Assembly: GCA_963806495.1 (NCBI GenBank)
Contig: CAWDYA010000009.1
Location: forward strand, 372,001-436,000
DNA length: 64,000 nt
Direction of reading: 5' to 3'
Origin: CAWDYA01 sp963806495
Lineage (GTDB): Bacteria > Acidobacteriota > Polarisedimenticolia > JACPZX01 > DASXTC01
Below the pieces are notes generated by a model. That model saw only the letters and a program-made list of their open reading frames with translations. It was not told the origin of the DNA and did not search any database. The translations under genes and the position numbers were made by a program. Shown in pieces: positions 1 to 8,715 of this stretch; the stretch's first letter is position 1, and the number at the start of each line of letters is the position of its first letter.

Positions 1-837
1 CTCGAGGCCGGGAAGAAGGACGAGAACTTCGGCCGGCATGTTTCCGACGTCGGGGACGTGAACGGCGACGGGCACGCCGACGTGCTGGTGGGCGCCCCCG
101 GCGCCCGCAACAGCGACGACACGGGCCGCGCCGGCCTCTACTCGGGCAGCGACGGCTCGCTGCTGCTGGATCTGCACGGCGAGAATGCGGGCGACCAGTT
201 CGGCAGCACCGTGGGCGGACGCAAGGACAAGGACCATCTGTTTCTCATCGCGGGTGCTCCACACGCCGGACCGGCCAATCGCGGCCGGGTCTACGTCTAC
301 ACCGATCTTTCCGGAAAGCCGCGCTGGGTCTTCGACGCCGACGAAACCGGGTTCGCCTTCGGGTTCATGTTCGTCTCGGTCGTGGGAGACGTGGACGCGG
401 ACGGCGTGCCCGACATCTACGCCACCGACTTCGCGGATTCCGCCAACGGGCCCCGCAGCGGCCGGGTCTATGTCTTCTCCGGAAAGGACGGCTCGCGCCT
501 TCTGACCCTGTCGGGCGAGTCCGCAGGCGACGCGTTCGGGATCGGCGTCGCGGACGCGGGAGACGTGAACCACGACGGACACGCCGATCTGATCATCGGC
601 GCCTGGCGTTATTCGGCGGCCGCCCCCTCGGGGGGCAAGACCTATCTCTACTCGGGCAAGGACGGCTCGCTCATCCGGGCGTGGACCTGCAAGGTGATGG
701 GCGACACTTTCGGGTTCGATGCCACGGGGATGGGCGACGTCGATGGGGACGGGACGATCGATCTGCTGGTGACCTCCGCCTGGAGCGCGGTCAAGGGTCC
801 CCGCAGCGGCCGGGTGTTCGTCATCTCGGGCCGCTGA
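1..837 (+). CDS. FG-GAP/integrin-alpha-like repeat protein, 5' end outside window
   Basis: The reading frame is already open at base 1 and runs to TGA at 835-837, so the N-terminus, signal peptide included, lies upstream of the window. The visible 278 residues are tandem beta-propeller blades of the FG-GAP type. Each has a calcium-binding loop of the form GDVNGDG or GDVDADG followed by D-L/V-L-V/I-G-A/T, for example near bases 49-85, 391-420 and 559-600. Between the loops come repeated G-x-V-Y-V/L-Y/F-S-G segments. Proteins of this kind are exported and sit on or outside the cell surface; no catalytic motif is visible. The last bases overlap tail-to-tail with the convergent acetyltransferase gene by 17 bp. 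Confidence 0.9.
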   Translation, partial: LEAGKKDENFGRHVSDVGDVNGDGHADVLVGAPGARNSDDTGRAGLYSGSDGSLLLDLHGENAGDQFGSTVGGRKDKDHLFLIAGAPHAGPANRGRVYVYTDLSGKPRWVFDADETGFAFGFMFVSVVGDVDADGVPDIYATDFADSANGPRSGRVYVFSGKDGSRLLTLSGESAGDAFGIGVADAGDVNHDGHADLIIGAWRYSAAAPSGGKTYLYSGKDGSLIRAWTCKVMGDTFGFDATGMGDVDGDGTIDLLVTSAWSAVKGPRSGRVFVISGR

Positions 838-1345
838 CGGTATCGAGCCGCTTCTCGAACCACTGCACACTCCAGAACCGGCCGAACTTCCTGCCGACTT
901 CATGGTAGACGCCGATCTCGCTGAAGCCGAACCGCCGGTGCAGCGCGACCGAGGCGGGGTTGGGCAGCGCGATCCCCGCATAGGCCCGGTGAAGCTCCTC
1001 GCCCGCCAGCGTCTCGAACAGCGCCGAGTACAACGCCGTGCCGAGACCGGCGCGCTGGTGCTCCTCGGCCACGTACACCGTGGTCTCCACGGATGTGGCA
1101 TACGCTCCCTTGGGTCTGAACGGGCTGCTCGAAGCGTACCCGCAGGGCCGGCCTCCCACTTCGGCCACGATCAGACGATGCGGGCCCGCCTTCGCGTAAT
1201 GGGAGAACCACTCGCGACGCTGCTCGACCGTGAACGGCTCGAGGTCGAACGTGGTGGTGGAGGAGGTGACGTAATGGTTGTAGATGGCGGTGAGCGCCCC
1301 GAGATCTCCGGGCTCCGCCGCCCGCAGAACTGGTGCCGGCTCCAT
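821..1345 (-). CDS. GNAT N-acetyltransferase, phosphinothricin acetyltransferase-like
   Basis: This 174-residue protein covers the usual full length of the PAT/MnaT-like branch of GNAT acetyltransferases. The N-terminal D-L-x-A-L-x-x-I-Y-N-H-Y-V region, the T-F-D-L-E-P-F-T segment and the acetyl-CoA loop Q-R-A-G-L-G-T-A (about residues 95-102) are all visible. Such enzymes acetylate a free amino group on small molecules such as phosphinothricin or methionine sulfone; the real substrate here cannot be told. The ATG at 1345 shares its A with the TGA of the upstream response-regulator gene (TGATG), so the two are probably translationally coupled. A longer frame upstream of this ATG is out-of-frame shadow of the regulator gene. 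Confidence 0.85.
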   Translation of the reverse strand: MEPAPVLRAAEPGDLGALTAIYNHYVTSSTTTFDLEPFTVEQRREWFSHYAKAGPHRLIVAEVGGRPCGYASSSPFRPKGAYATSVETTVYVAEEHQRAGLGTALYSALFETLAGEELHRAYAGIALPNPASVALHRRFGFSEIGVYHEVGRKFGRFWSVQWFEKRLDTVSGPR

Positions 1346-2022
1346 CAGACCGTCCGCCGGACGAACTCTCTCAGGGCGTGGAGCGTCGCCTCGTCCGCCT
1401 CGAGAAACTGGACCCCGCATCCGAACGAGCGCTCCCCCAACGATTCGCTGCGCACTGCCTCGGCGAGCAGGCGGATCTCCGACCCGACATCGGGCAGCTC
1501 GAACCGGAGATGGAGCGGCGTCCCCTGGCGGATCTCCCTGTCGGCGGTGAGATAGAGGCCGCTCTCGCTGAGATCGTGGACGGTGCCTTCGACCGTTGTG
1601 CCGCCACCGGTCACCCCGATCGAGAATCGGCAGGGGGCCCGCACGTGCCGGCGTTGCGGAAGCCCCAGGATCCTGGCCACGTGTCCGAGCAGCGCCTCGC
1701 GCCCCTCGGTCTTTCGTGCGAAGTCCACCGCGCCCGCCGCTCGGCAGCGCTGCCGGGTCGTTTCGTCGTCGTGGCTGCTCAGCATCAGGATCGGTATACC
1801 GGACGTCTCGGGCCGGCTCTTGAGCTGCCGGCACACCTCGTCACCGAGCATCTCGGGCATCTCGAAATCGAGCACGATCAGATCGGGCTGAATCAGCCCG
1901 GCGAGCTTCGTCACCTCCAGCGCGGAGGTCGTGGCGAACACCTTGAAGTCACGCGACTCGAGGTACGCCTTCTCAACGCTCAGCGTCACCCTCGTATCGT
2001 CGGCCAGAAGTATCTTGCGCAT
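1345..2022 (-). CDS. Response regulator with receiver and PilZ domains
   Basis: The 225-residue protein has a CheY-like receiver at about residues 3-120: acidic pair DD near residue 8, phospho-acceptor Asp in V-L-D-F-E-M-P and a Lys in the A-R-K-T region. A PilZ domain fills residues 125-225. The PilZ part keeps both c-di-GMP signatures, RRHVR (RxxxR) and DLSESG (DxSxxG), so binding of cyclic di-GMP is plausible. A strong GGAGGG ribosome site lies 6 bases before the ATG. The gene follows the NtrC-like regulator by 13 bp and overlaps the next acetyltransferase gene by one base, so the three form an operon. Phosphorylation presumably modulates a c-di-GMP response; the partner kinase is not in this cluster. 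Confidence 0.88.
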   Translation of the reverse strand: MRKILLADDTRVTLSVEKAYLESRDFKVFATTSALEVTKLAGLIQPDLIVLDFEMPEMLGDEVCRQLKSRPETSGIPILMLSSHDDETTRQRCRAAGAVDFARKTEGREALLGHVARILGLPQRRHVRAPCRFSIGVTGGGTTVEGTVHDLSESGLYLTADREIRQGTPLHLRFELPDVGSEIRLLAEAVRSESLGERSFGCGVQFLEADEATLHALREFVRRTV

Positions 2023-2035
2023 TCGCCCTCCGTGT

Positions 2036-3379
2036 TCATTTCCTGAGCCGGCGGTACAGGGTGGACCGTGAGACCCGGAGCAGCCTGGCGGCCTCGCTCA
2101 TGTTGCCGCCGGTGCGCCGCAACGCGTCGGCTATCTCCTCCTCCGTCGGTCCGCCGGGGTCGTCCGACCGAGCGGACGCCGCCGCCTTGAATCTCTCGAA
2201 TGTCAGATCGTCCGGGCCAATCTCCTCGCCACCGGCGCGAGCGACCGACCGCTCCAGCGTCTCCCCGAGTTCGTCCATGTTGCCCGGCCAATCGTGCCGT
2301 GCGAGCTTATCGAGAGCCGCACCGGTCAGACGGTGGGCCGGCAGACCGAGCTTGCGGCAGGCCCGCTCCAGATGGAACTCCGCGAGCAGCGGGAGGTCCT
2401 CCAGCCGCTCGCGCAATGGCGGCATGGCGATGACCGTGCCGCTGAGGCGGTAGTAGAGATCGGGGCGCAGGTCGTGGAACTCTCCACCCCTGCCGCGCCG
2501 CAGCGTCGCCGTCGACAGGATGCGCGCGCCGGCCTGCAGGCGTACCAGGCTGCCGATCCGACACACCTCCCCGGTCTGGAGAAAGTCGAGCAGCCGCTCC
2601 TGCACCCGCACCGGCATGGCGGGCGCGTCCTCGATCAGAACCGTCCCTCCGCCCGCCTTCTCGATCAGCCCCGGCCGGGAGTCGTCCGCCCCCGGGAACG
2701 CCCCCTTCTGGTATCCGAACAGCTCCCGCTCCACGACCGCCGGGTGTGCCGAGTTCGAGACCCGCGCCAGAGGGTCCCCGGAGTGATGGCCGAGGCGATG
2801 TATCTCGCCCGCGGCCAGGTTCTTCCCCGTGCCGATCTCGCCCACGATCAGCACGGTGCCCCCGGCCGGACCGACGCGCCGGATCTCGCGGAACACCCGT
2901 TGTATGGCCTCGCTTGCTCCCAGCAGCGACCCGAGCCGGTCGTTCGCGCCGGATCGTGGCGAATGCTTTCCCCATGCCGCCCGCTTCGCGAGACCGCGGT
3001 GCACGGCCTCCAGCAGACTGTCCATGTTGAGGGGCTTGGTGAGGAAATCGGATGCTCCCCGCTTGATCGATTCCACCGCCGTCGCGACGTCTCCATACCC
3101 CGTGAAGATGACGACCGGCAGATCCGGGTCGATGCGTGTGAGCTGCTCCATGAGGGCCAGCCCGTTGCGGTCGGGCAGCGAGAGATCCAGCAGAGCGAGA
3201 TCGTACCGCTCGCGGCGGGCCAGCGACAGCGCCTGCTCCGCCGTCATGGCGGTGCCGACGGTATACCCCTGCGAGGTGAGCAGTTCCTCGATCAGGGCGA
3301 TGATCGAATGATCATCATCGACTGCGAGCAGTCGGCCACGAGAGGATCCATGGTCGGATGCGAACGAGAACGCGGTCAT
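2036..3379 (-). CDS. NtrC-type response regulator with degenerate AAA+ domain
   Basis: A receiver (about residues 15-130, with DDD, a phospho-acceptor in LLDLSLPD and K in LTKPL) is followed by a sigma-54-activator-type AAA+ domain (about 150-375) and a Fis-type helix-turn-helix at the C-terminus. The AAA+ motifs are damaged. The sigma-54 contact loop reads GAFPGA instead of GAFTGA, Walker B reads LIEDAP instead of the usual DE-containing form, and the sensor II motif is GNMDEL instead of GNVREL. Walker A (GEIGTGKN) is nearly intact. The protein probably binds DNA but may not drive sigma-54 open-complex formation. I start it at the ATG at 3379 just before the receiver; the frame is open further upstream to 3589 without similarity. 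Confidence 0.82.
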   Translation of the reverse strand: MTAFSFASDHGSSRGRLLAVDDDHSIIALIEELLTSQGYTVGTAMTAEQALSLARRERYDLALLDLSLPDRNGLALMEQLTRIDPDLPVVIFTGYGDVATAVESIKRGASDFLTKPLNMDSLLEAVHRGLAKRAAWGKHSPRSGANDRLGSLLGASEAIQRVFREIRRVGPAGGTVLIVGEIGTGKNLAAGEIHRLGHHSGDPLARVSNSAHPAVVERELFGYQKGAFPGADDSRPGLIEKAGGGTVLIEDAPAMPVRVQERLLDFLQTGEVCRIGSLVRLQAGARILSTATLRRGRGGEFHDLRPDLYYRLSGTVIAMPPLRERLEDLPLLAEFHLERACRKLGLPAHRLTGAALDKLARHDWPGNMDELGETLERSVARAGGEEIGPDDLTFERFKAAASARSDDPGGPTEEEIADALRRTGGNMSEAARLLRVSRSTLYRRLRK

Positions 3380-3845
3380 TGGCCTGGGCTCCGTCGCCGC
3401 GGCAAGGGCCATCTGCGGGTGTCGGATGGTGGCGGCTTGTCCGTGGGGCCTCCCGATCGAGCGCTCTGCAGAGGGACGCTCACATGAGAAGCGACGCGGC
3501 AAGCTCTCGCCCGATCCGGGGTGTTGCGGCCGGCACGACGGGGTTCGTGACGGCGTGAATGGTGCGATGTGAGTCGCTGACAGTAACAATACCTGCCAAA
3601 CGGGACAGATGCAACCTCCTGGGTGGCTCTTTCGACCCGGATCGTTGGGACAACTGAAGATAAGTTGACGCCGGCGGCGGCGTCAGGCTCGCGAGGGTCT
3701 CATCGTGCGACCATCGCCGATCGAACAGATCCCGGGTTCGTGACAACGCTTGCGCATCAAGGCGTTTCGCGTGGCACACCACGGCGCGTCTGGCGCGGAT
3801 CCTGCATGCCGTTGCGGTACGGGGTCCCGAGGATTCTCGGGATGA
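3380..3845. other. Non-coding stretch between two minus-strand genes
   Basis: About 465 bases lie between the start of the NtrC-like gene and the hairpin behind the TPR gene. It must hold the promoter of the NtrC-like operon, reading leftward. I found no clear -35/-10 pair, no sigma-54 box and no small gene with a ribosome site. Confidence 0.5.
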
Positions 3846-3881
3846 CAGCACGCTGGCGCGGGCAAGCGCGCCAGCGTGCTG
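3846..3881 (-). terminator. 15-bp perfect hairpin behind the TPR gene
   Basis: CAGCACGCTGGCGCG (3846-3860) pairs perfectly with CGCGCCAGCGTGCTG (3867-3881) around a GGCAAG loop. It begins 9 bases after the stop of the minus-strand TPR gene. There is no U-run after it on the minus strand, so it is either a Rho-independent-like terminator without a tail or a 3' end stabilising hairpin. Confidence 0.6.
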
Positions 3882-3889
3882 AAACGCCG

Positions 3890-5935
3890 TCACTCCTCCA
3901 GCCGCCCCACGAGCCGGTCGAATCGAGCGTCGCCTTTCAGCGCCGCCAGATTCGGATCCTCTTTCAGCCGACCGCCGTCCCTGAATCCCGCGTCCACCGC
4001 GTGCTGGAGATCCTGCAGCGCGCCCGCGGAGTCGCCCGACATCACGCGGTAGCCGGCCCTGCGGATCAGTATCTCGGCCTCCCCCGGAGCGCGTCGCAGC
4101 GCATCATCCGCCGCCCGGATCGCATCGTCCCAGCGGTGCAGCCGCGCCAGCGTGTCGGCGAGCTGCATCAGGAAATACGGATCGCCGTGTGCGATCCGGA
4201 GCGCGTCGCGGTGCCACTTGATCGCCGCTTCGGAGCGGCCGACCGTGGAGAGCGCCTCGGCGAGGTCCGACATGATCGAGGGATCCTCCGGCCTCGTGTG
4301 CTGCGCGTGCGTGAGGGTATCGACGGCGGCGCTTGCGTGGCCCGCCCGGAGCTGGGCCAGCCCGAGAGCGTGGAGGACGTCGGTATCTTCCGGCCTCAGC
4401 TCCGCCGCCCGCTCGTACTCCGAGATCGCCTCGTCATACCGGTGGAGGTCGAACAGCACGCCGCCGAGATTGTAATGGAGATCGGGCTGGTCGGGCTCTC
4501 GCTCCAGCGCGAGGCGGAACTGAGCCGCCGCTTCATCGAGACGCTTTTCTCCCGCATACACCGCTCCCAGGATCGCGTACGAGCCGGCGTGGTTCGGGTC
4601 GAGCGCGATCGCACGGGACAGATCCCTCTCCGCACGTGGCAGATCGCCCTGGCGTGCGTGACAGTTGCCCAGTGCCGTCAGCGCGCCGGCATTGTTCGGG
4701 TCCTTGTCGAGGATCGCGTTGAAATACGGAATCGCCGCCGGGCAGTCTCCGCCTTCCGTGAGAACCGTGCCCAGCTGAAGCCGGTACTCGGCCGTGCCGG
4801 GATCGAGTTTCACGGCCTCCTGGAGATGCGCGCGCGCCCTGTCGAGGTCGCCCCGCCTGAGAAAGAGCATCCCCATGCGGGCGCTCTGCGCCGCACTCGT
4901 GGCGCCCGCCCGGCTGGCCCGGTCGAGATATCCGGCGGCCGCGTTCGGGTCCCTCGCCTTGATCAGCTCGTCGGCCATGTCCAGCAACGCGTCCACGTTG
5001 GCCGGCGCGGCGGCAAGCACCTCACGCAGAGTCTTCATGCGTTCAGCCACACCCTTGAGCTCCTCGAACCTCTGGAACGACTTCTGCGCCTCATCCTCGA
5101 GGCCGAGCTGGGCCTGCGCACGGCCCAGCCCGAAGAACGCCTGGTCGTCGTAGGGATCCAGCGCCACGGCGCGGGTCAGATGATCGAGAGCCGTTTTGTA
5201 GTCCTTCAGGCTGATCAGCACCAGCCCCAGCCTGAGCTGCGCCTCCTCGGCGTCCGGGTCCAGCTCGATGGAGCGGCCCAGGGTCTTTCTGGCTTCCTCG
5301 AAATTCCCCATCTCGGATTGCATCAACCCGAGATAGTAGTAAGGGAGCGGGTCGGCGGGCTTGTGGTCCATCACGGCCCGGAACTCCTTCCCGGCTTCGT
5401 CGAGGCGTCCCCGGTCGCGCAGAAGCACGGCGAGGTGCAGACGCGCCGCGTCGTTGGCCGGGTCCAGCTCGAGGACCTTCCGGAACTCCTCGAGAGCGTC
5501 GTTCTTCCTGCCCGTGTTCATCAGGATCCGGCCGAGGTAATAGCGATCGACCGGCTGCGAAGGATCGATGGCGATGGCCGCCCTGTATTCCCGCTCCGCG
5601 GGCTCGTACTGGGCCCGCATGTAGTTGGCCTGTCCGAGCAGCCGGTGATACTCGGCCTGGCCGGGCTCCAGCGCCACGGCTTTCTCGAGCGCGCCCACCG
5701 CCTCGGCCGTGCGGCTGAGCGCCAGGTAGGCGCGCCCGAGCCAGGCGTTCGCCTCGGCGTCGGGGGGCTGCGCGGATGCGATCCCCCGGAACACCTCCAC
5801 CGCTTCGGCGGCCCGTCCCTCGTCGAGAAGACGGCGGCCGTGCTGCATCGGGGTCTCCTCGGCGGCGGCCGGGGCTGCGGCGAGCGCGAGCAACAGAAGG
5901 AAGACGGCCGGGGAGCGGAGGATCCCTGTCGTCAC
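3890..5935 (-). CDS. Exported tetratricopeptide-repeat protein
   Basis: The 681-residue protein has a Sec-type signal (TTGILRSP then a leucine/alanine-rich core ending AAAEE). The remainder is a long array of 34-residue TPR units, recognisable by W-L-G-x-A-Y, Y-Y-L-G, A-L-x-x-F-x-x-x-L-x-L-D-P and similar patterns through to the C-terminus. TPR arrays are protein-interaction scaffolds, here in the periplasm. The start is a GTG at 5935 preceded by GAAGGA; it overlaps the stop of the upstream CRTAC1-like gene as GTGA, so the pair is co-translated. An earlier ATG in the frame lies inside the upstream gene and is rejected. In acidobacterial genomes such TPR proteins are commonly paired with ASPIC/UnbV proteins; the function is unknown. 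Confidence 0.88.
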   Translation of the reverse strand: MTTGILRSPAVFLLLLALAAAPAAAEETPMQHGRRLLDEGRAAEAVEVFRGIASAQPPDAEANAWLGRAYLALSRTAEAVGALEKAVALEPGQAEYHRLLGQANYMRAQYEPAEREYRAAIAIDPSQPVDRYYLGRILMNTGRKNDALEEFRKVLELDPANDAARLHLAVLLRDRGRLDEAGKEFRAVMDHKPADPLPYYYLGLMQSEMGNFEEARKTLGRSIELDPDAEEAQLRLGLVLISLKDYKTALDHLTRAVALDPYDDQAFFGLGRAQAQLGLEDEAQKSFQRFEELKGVAERMKTLREVLAAAPANVDALLDMADELIKARDPNAAAGYLDRASRAGATSAAQSARMGMLFLRRGDLDRARAHLQEAVKLDPGTAEYRLQLGTVLTEGGDCPAAIPYFNAILDKDPNNAGALTALGNCHARQGDLPRAERDLSRAIALDPNHAGSYAILGAVYAGEKRLDEAAAQFRLALEREPDQPDLHYNLGGVLFDLHRYDEAISEYERAAELRPEDTDVLHALGLAQLRAGHASAAVDTLTHAQHTRPEDPSIMSDLAEALSTVGRSEAAIKWHRDALRIAHGDPYFLMQLADTLARLHRWDDAIRAADDALRRAPGEAEILIRRAGYRVMSGDSAGALQDLQHAVDAGFRDGGRLKEDPNLAALKGDARFDRLVGRLEE

Positions 5936-7683
5936 CGGACGTCCTTCTTCCAGGCGGCATCCCCCTCCGTGAAGACGAGCGGCTCGTCCGCCGGGACGTT
6001 CGCATACTCCTGCACCTGCCCCGAGGGCCACCGGATCTGCACTTTCACCGCCGCCTTCTGCTCACCGAGCCCGATCACCAGCCGTTTGTCGGAGCTCGAG
6101 AGGTACGATCCGCCCGATTTCACCTCGCGGACCAGACGGTGGTCACCGAGATGCACGGTGATGCGCGCCCCGAGGGCATCGCGGTTGGACTTCGTCCCGA
6201 CCAGCCTCATGCGCAGCGAGTGTCGTCCGGCCCGATCGGTCCGGTTGAGCAGCAGCGTTCCGGCGGCCCCGTTGTTGGCGACATAGATGTCGAGGTCTCC
6301 GTCGTTGTCGACATCACCGAACGCGGCGCCGCGGCTCACCTGCTGGACCTGGAATCCCGGCCCGGCGTCGGCCGACACCTCGGTGAAGACTCCGTTGCCG
6401 TCATTGAGAAAGAGCTGGTTCTTCTGTGCGAAGGTCTCCTGAGGATTGATCTGCGCCGCCACGTCGTACACGTGGCCGTTGCCGACGAAGAGATCCAGGT
6501 CACCGTCGAGGTCGGCGTCGAAGAAGTGGGTCCCCCATCCCAGCGGCAGAAAGCTCGGCAGCGCGAGCCCGGCCGCAGCCGTGGCGTAGGAGAACTGGCC
6601 GTTTCCCTCGTTGCGGTACAGGGCGTTGGTCTCCATCGAGAAGTTCGTGGTGAAGATGTCCAGCCTGCCGTCGCCGTCCACGTCCGCGATGTCCACTCCC
6701 ATGGAGGCCTGACCGCGGCCTTCCTCGCTGTACCCCGTTCCCGAGATGAGCGTCCGGTCCTTGAAGAACCCCTTGCCGTCGTTGATGAACAGGTGATTGC
6801 TGCCGCCGTCGTTGGCGACGTAGATGTCCACGTTGCCGTCATCGTCGAGATCGCCGAACACCAGACCCAGCCCCCTGCCCTTCGGATCCAGGATGCCCCG
6901 CTCCTTCGCCGCCTCGCGGAACCGCGGCACACCGTCCTCGCCGGGGCCGATGTTCAGGTACAGCGAGTTCGGAAGCCCTTCGTACTCGAGGTCCGAGCAG
7001 CCCGACTTGACGTTCTCGTAGTAGCAGAAGAGAGGGCCGGTCTTGAGATCGACGTAGTCCACCACGTAGAGATCCACCCGGCCGTCCCCGTCGATGTCGG
7101 CGAAGGCCGCGCTGGTCGACTCCCTGTCGTCACCCACCCCGGCTTTCGCCGTGATGTCGGTGAACGTGCCGTCGCCGTTGTTGAGATACAGCAGGTTCGG
7201 GCCGTCGCAGGTCACGTACAGGTCCTGGTCGCCGTCGTTGTCGATGTCCGCCGTCACCGCGCCCATCCCGTACCCGGCGCCGCCCACGCCCGCCTTCGAC
7301 GTCACGTCGACGAACCGTGGAATGCCGTCCTTGCCCGGGCCGTCGTTGCGGTACAGACGGCTGGTCGAGGGCGGAGCACCCTTCGGCGGGGGGAAGCGAC
7401 GGTAGCCGCTCTGCACAACGTACAGATCCACGTCGCCGTCGTTGTCGTAGTCGAACAGAGCCGCGCCGGGAGGGACGTTCTCGTAGATCACGATCGGGAC
7501 GGTGCCGCCGTTCATGTGCGTGAAGTCGATCCCCGCCTCGCGGGTGACGTCGACGAACTGGACCTTCGGGCCCCCGGCCGGCGGCGGCTCGCCGGCGCCC
7601 GGCGTCTTTGCGGGTGCGGCCGCCAGACCCCACGCCAGCCCCGCCGGCGCGAGCAAACCCAGCAGCCGGAATATCTTGCGCAT
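5932..7683 (-). CDS. CRTAC1-family protein with VCBS/FG-GAP repeats and ASPIC/UnbV domain
   Basis: The protein of 583 residues starts at the ATG at 7683 (MRKIF), with a signal peptide ending near residue 25. The body is a seven-bladed-type propeller of VCBS/FG-GAP repeats carrying D-Y-D-N-D-G-D-V-D-L-Y, D-I-D-G-D-G-R-V-D and D-L-D-D-D-G-N-V-D calcium loops. The last 100 residues form an ASPIC/UnbV domain, with N-R-D-A-L-G-A-R and S-G-G-S-Y-L-S-S motifs. These secreted proteins are thought to bind calcium and carbohydrate or protein ligands; no enzymatic role is established. It is the first gene of a two-gene unit with the TPR protein (GTGA overlap). A divergent cytochrome gene begins 190 bp away. 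Confidence 0.9.
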   Translation of the reverse strand: MRKIFRLLGLLAPAGLAWGLAAAPAKTPGAGEPPPAGGPKVQFVDVTREAGIDFTHMNGGTVPIVIYENVPPGAALFDYDNDGDVDLYVVQSGYRRFPPPKGAPPSTSRLYRNDGPGKDGIPRFVDVTSKAGVGGAGYGMGAVTADIDNDGDQDLYVTCDGPNLLYLNNGDGTFTDITAKAGVGDDRESTSAAFADIDGDGRVDLYVVDYVDLKTGPLFCYYENVKSGCSDLEYEGLPNSLYLNIGPGEDGVPRFREAAKERGILDPKGRGLGLVFGDLDDDGNVDIYVANDGGSNHLFINDGKGFFKDRTLISGTGYSEEGRGQASMGVDIADVDGDGRLDIFTTNFSMETNALYRNEGNGQFSYATAAAGLALPSFLPLGWGTHFFDADLDGDLDLFVGNGHVYDVAAQINPQETFAQKNQLFLNDGNGVFTEVSADAGPGFQVQQVSRGAAFGDVDNDGDLDIYVANNGAAGTLLLNRTDRAGRHSLRMRLVGTKSNRDALGARITVHLGDHRLVREVKSGGSYLSSSDKRLVIGLGEQKAAVKVQIRWPSGQVQEYANVPADEPLVFTEGDAAWKKDVR

Positions 7684-7873
7684 GCCTCTCCGTCCCGCGT
7701 CGGCGTCCCGGCGCCGCGCTCCACAACCCTTCAACGGGGCGGGAATTGCGTGGGAGCCGCGTCCTGTCCTGGATGCGAATTATATATCACCCTCCCGGGC
7801 CGACCACCGCCCGGCACGCTATCATGGCACCCATGACCCGGCCCTGAATCGGACGACAATCCCAGGAGGATTC

Positions 7874-8686
7874 ATGACCCTGCACGCAATCGTCTCGTGG
7901 CGCGGCGCGCGCCGGCTGCCGCTGGCTCTGCTGACGCTCGGCCTGGCCGCGGGAACGGCGCTGGCCCAGATCCCCGACAAGTTCACCAATCTGCAGGTCG
8001 CTCCCAAGGACATCGGCAAGCGGGAGTTGATCAACATGATGAAGGGATTCACGGGCTCCCTCGGCGTCCGGTGCGACCACTGCCACGTCAGCGGAGGCAA
8101 GCAGGGGCTCGAGGGGTTCGATTTCGCCTCCGACGAGAAGGAACCGAAGAAAGTGGCCCGGGTCATGATGAAGATGGTGGGAGAGATCAACGACCGGCTC
8201 CTCCCGATGACCGGCCGCAAGGATCTCGTCCAGGTGAGGTGCATCACCTGCCATCACGGGCTCACCGAGCCGAGGACCCTCGAGCAGACGCTGCTGGAGG
8301 TGGCCGACAAGGATGGCGTGCCCGCGGCGATCGCCCGTTACAGCGAGCTGCGCAAGGAGTACTACGGGCAGGGCGCCTACGACTTCTCGGCCGCGTCGCT
8401 CGCCGGGGTGGCCGAGGAGCTCGCCACCACCCGAAAGAACGCCGATGGAGCGATCGCGGTTCTGAAGCTCGACATCGAGGAGCACCCCGATGAGGCCCGC
8501 CTGCACGCGATGCTCGGAGACCTGTACGCCGGCAAGGGGGACAAGGACGCGGCCATCGCCAGCTACAAGCGGTGCCTCGAGCTGGATCGCGGACAACCAG
8601 TTCGCCAGGCACAAGCTCGATCAGAATCACCGGGGGGAAGTGACCGGCGCGGGGCGGAACTCCCCCGCCGGGGGCCGGATGTGTGA
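7874..8686 (+). CDS. Exported c-type cytochrome with C-terminal TPR, C-terminus frameshifted
   Basis: An AGGAGGA ribosome site precedes the ATG. A signal peptide ends near ALAQ (residue 32). Two haem-binding motifs follow, CDHCH (about residue 67) and CITCH (about residue 121), in a layout like the reaction-centre cytochrome c family found in Acidobacteriota. A TPR unit (A-I-A-S-Y-K-R-C-L-E-L-D) closes the recognisable part. After that unit the annotated frame gives a low-complexity tail to 8686. Removing one base near 8589 and one near 8625 restores D-N-Q-F-A-R-H-K-L-D-Q and a stop at 8641-8643, which is probably the true end. Likely a periplasmic electron carrier; the partner is unknown but cytochrome oxidase genes follow. 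Confidence 0.82.
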   Translation: MTLHAIVSWRGARRLPLALLTLGLAAGTALAQIPDKFTNLQVAPKDIGKRELINMMKGFTGSLGVRCDHCHVSGGKQGLEGFDFASDEKEPKKVARVMMKMVGEINDRLLPMTGRKDLVQVRCITCHHGLTEPRTLEQTLLEVADKDGVPAAIARYSELRKEYYGQGAYDFSAASLAGVAEELATTRKNADGAIAVLKLDIEEHPDEARLHAMLGDLYAGKGDKDAAIASYKRCLELDRGQPVRQAQARSESPGGSDRRGAELPRRGPDV

Positions 8687-8699
8687 GAATACGGTATTC
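8687..8699. promoter_or_regulatory. Palindrome upstream of the CRP-family gene
   Basis: GAATAC-G-GTATTC is a perfect 6-bp-arm inverted repeat ending 16 bases before the regulator start codon at 8716. It could be an operator. It does not resemble the FNR or CRP consensus, so its binder is unknown. Confidence 0.4.
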
Positions 8700-8715
8700 G
8701 GAGAGGCGGCATTCC

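Noticed and set aside
3380..3589. 70-residue N-terminal extension of the degenerate NtrC-like protein
   Set aside because: No similarity to receiver proteins, Arg/Pro-rich, and a normal start lies just before the receiver.
3623..6286. Open frame of 887 codons on the plus strand
   Set aside because: It is antisense to the TPR and CRTAC1-like genes. Its residue make-up is the Arg/Pro/Gly-rich noise expected from high-GC antisense frames, and there is no ribosome site or domain.
8687..8699. FNR box before the CRP-family gene
   Set aside because: GAATAC-G-GTATTC lacks TTGAT/ATCAA half-sites; kept only as an unassigned palindrome.
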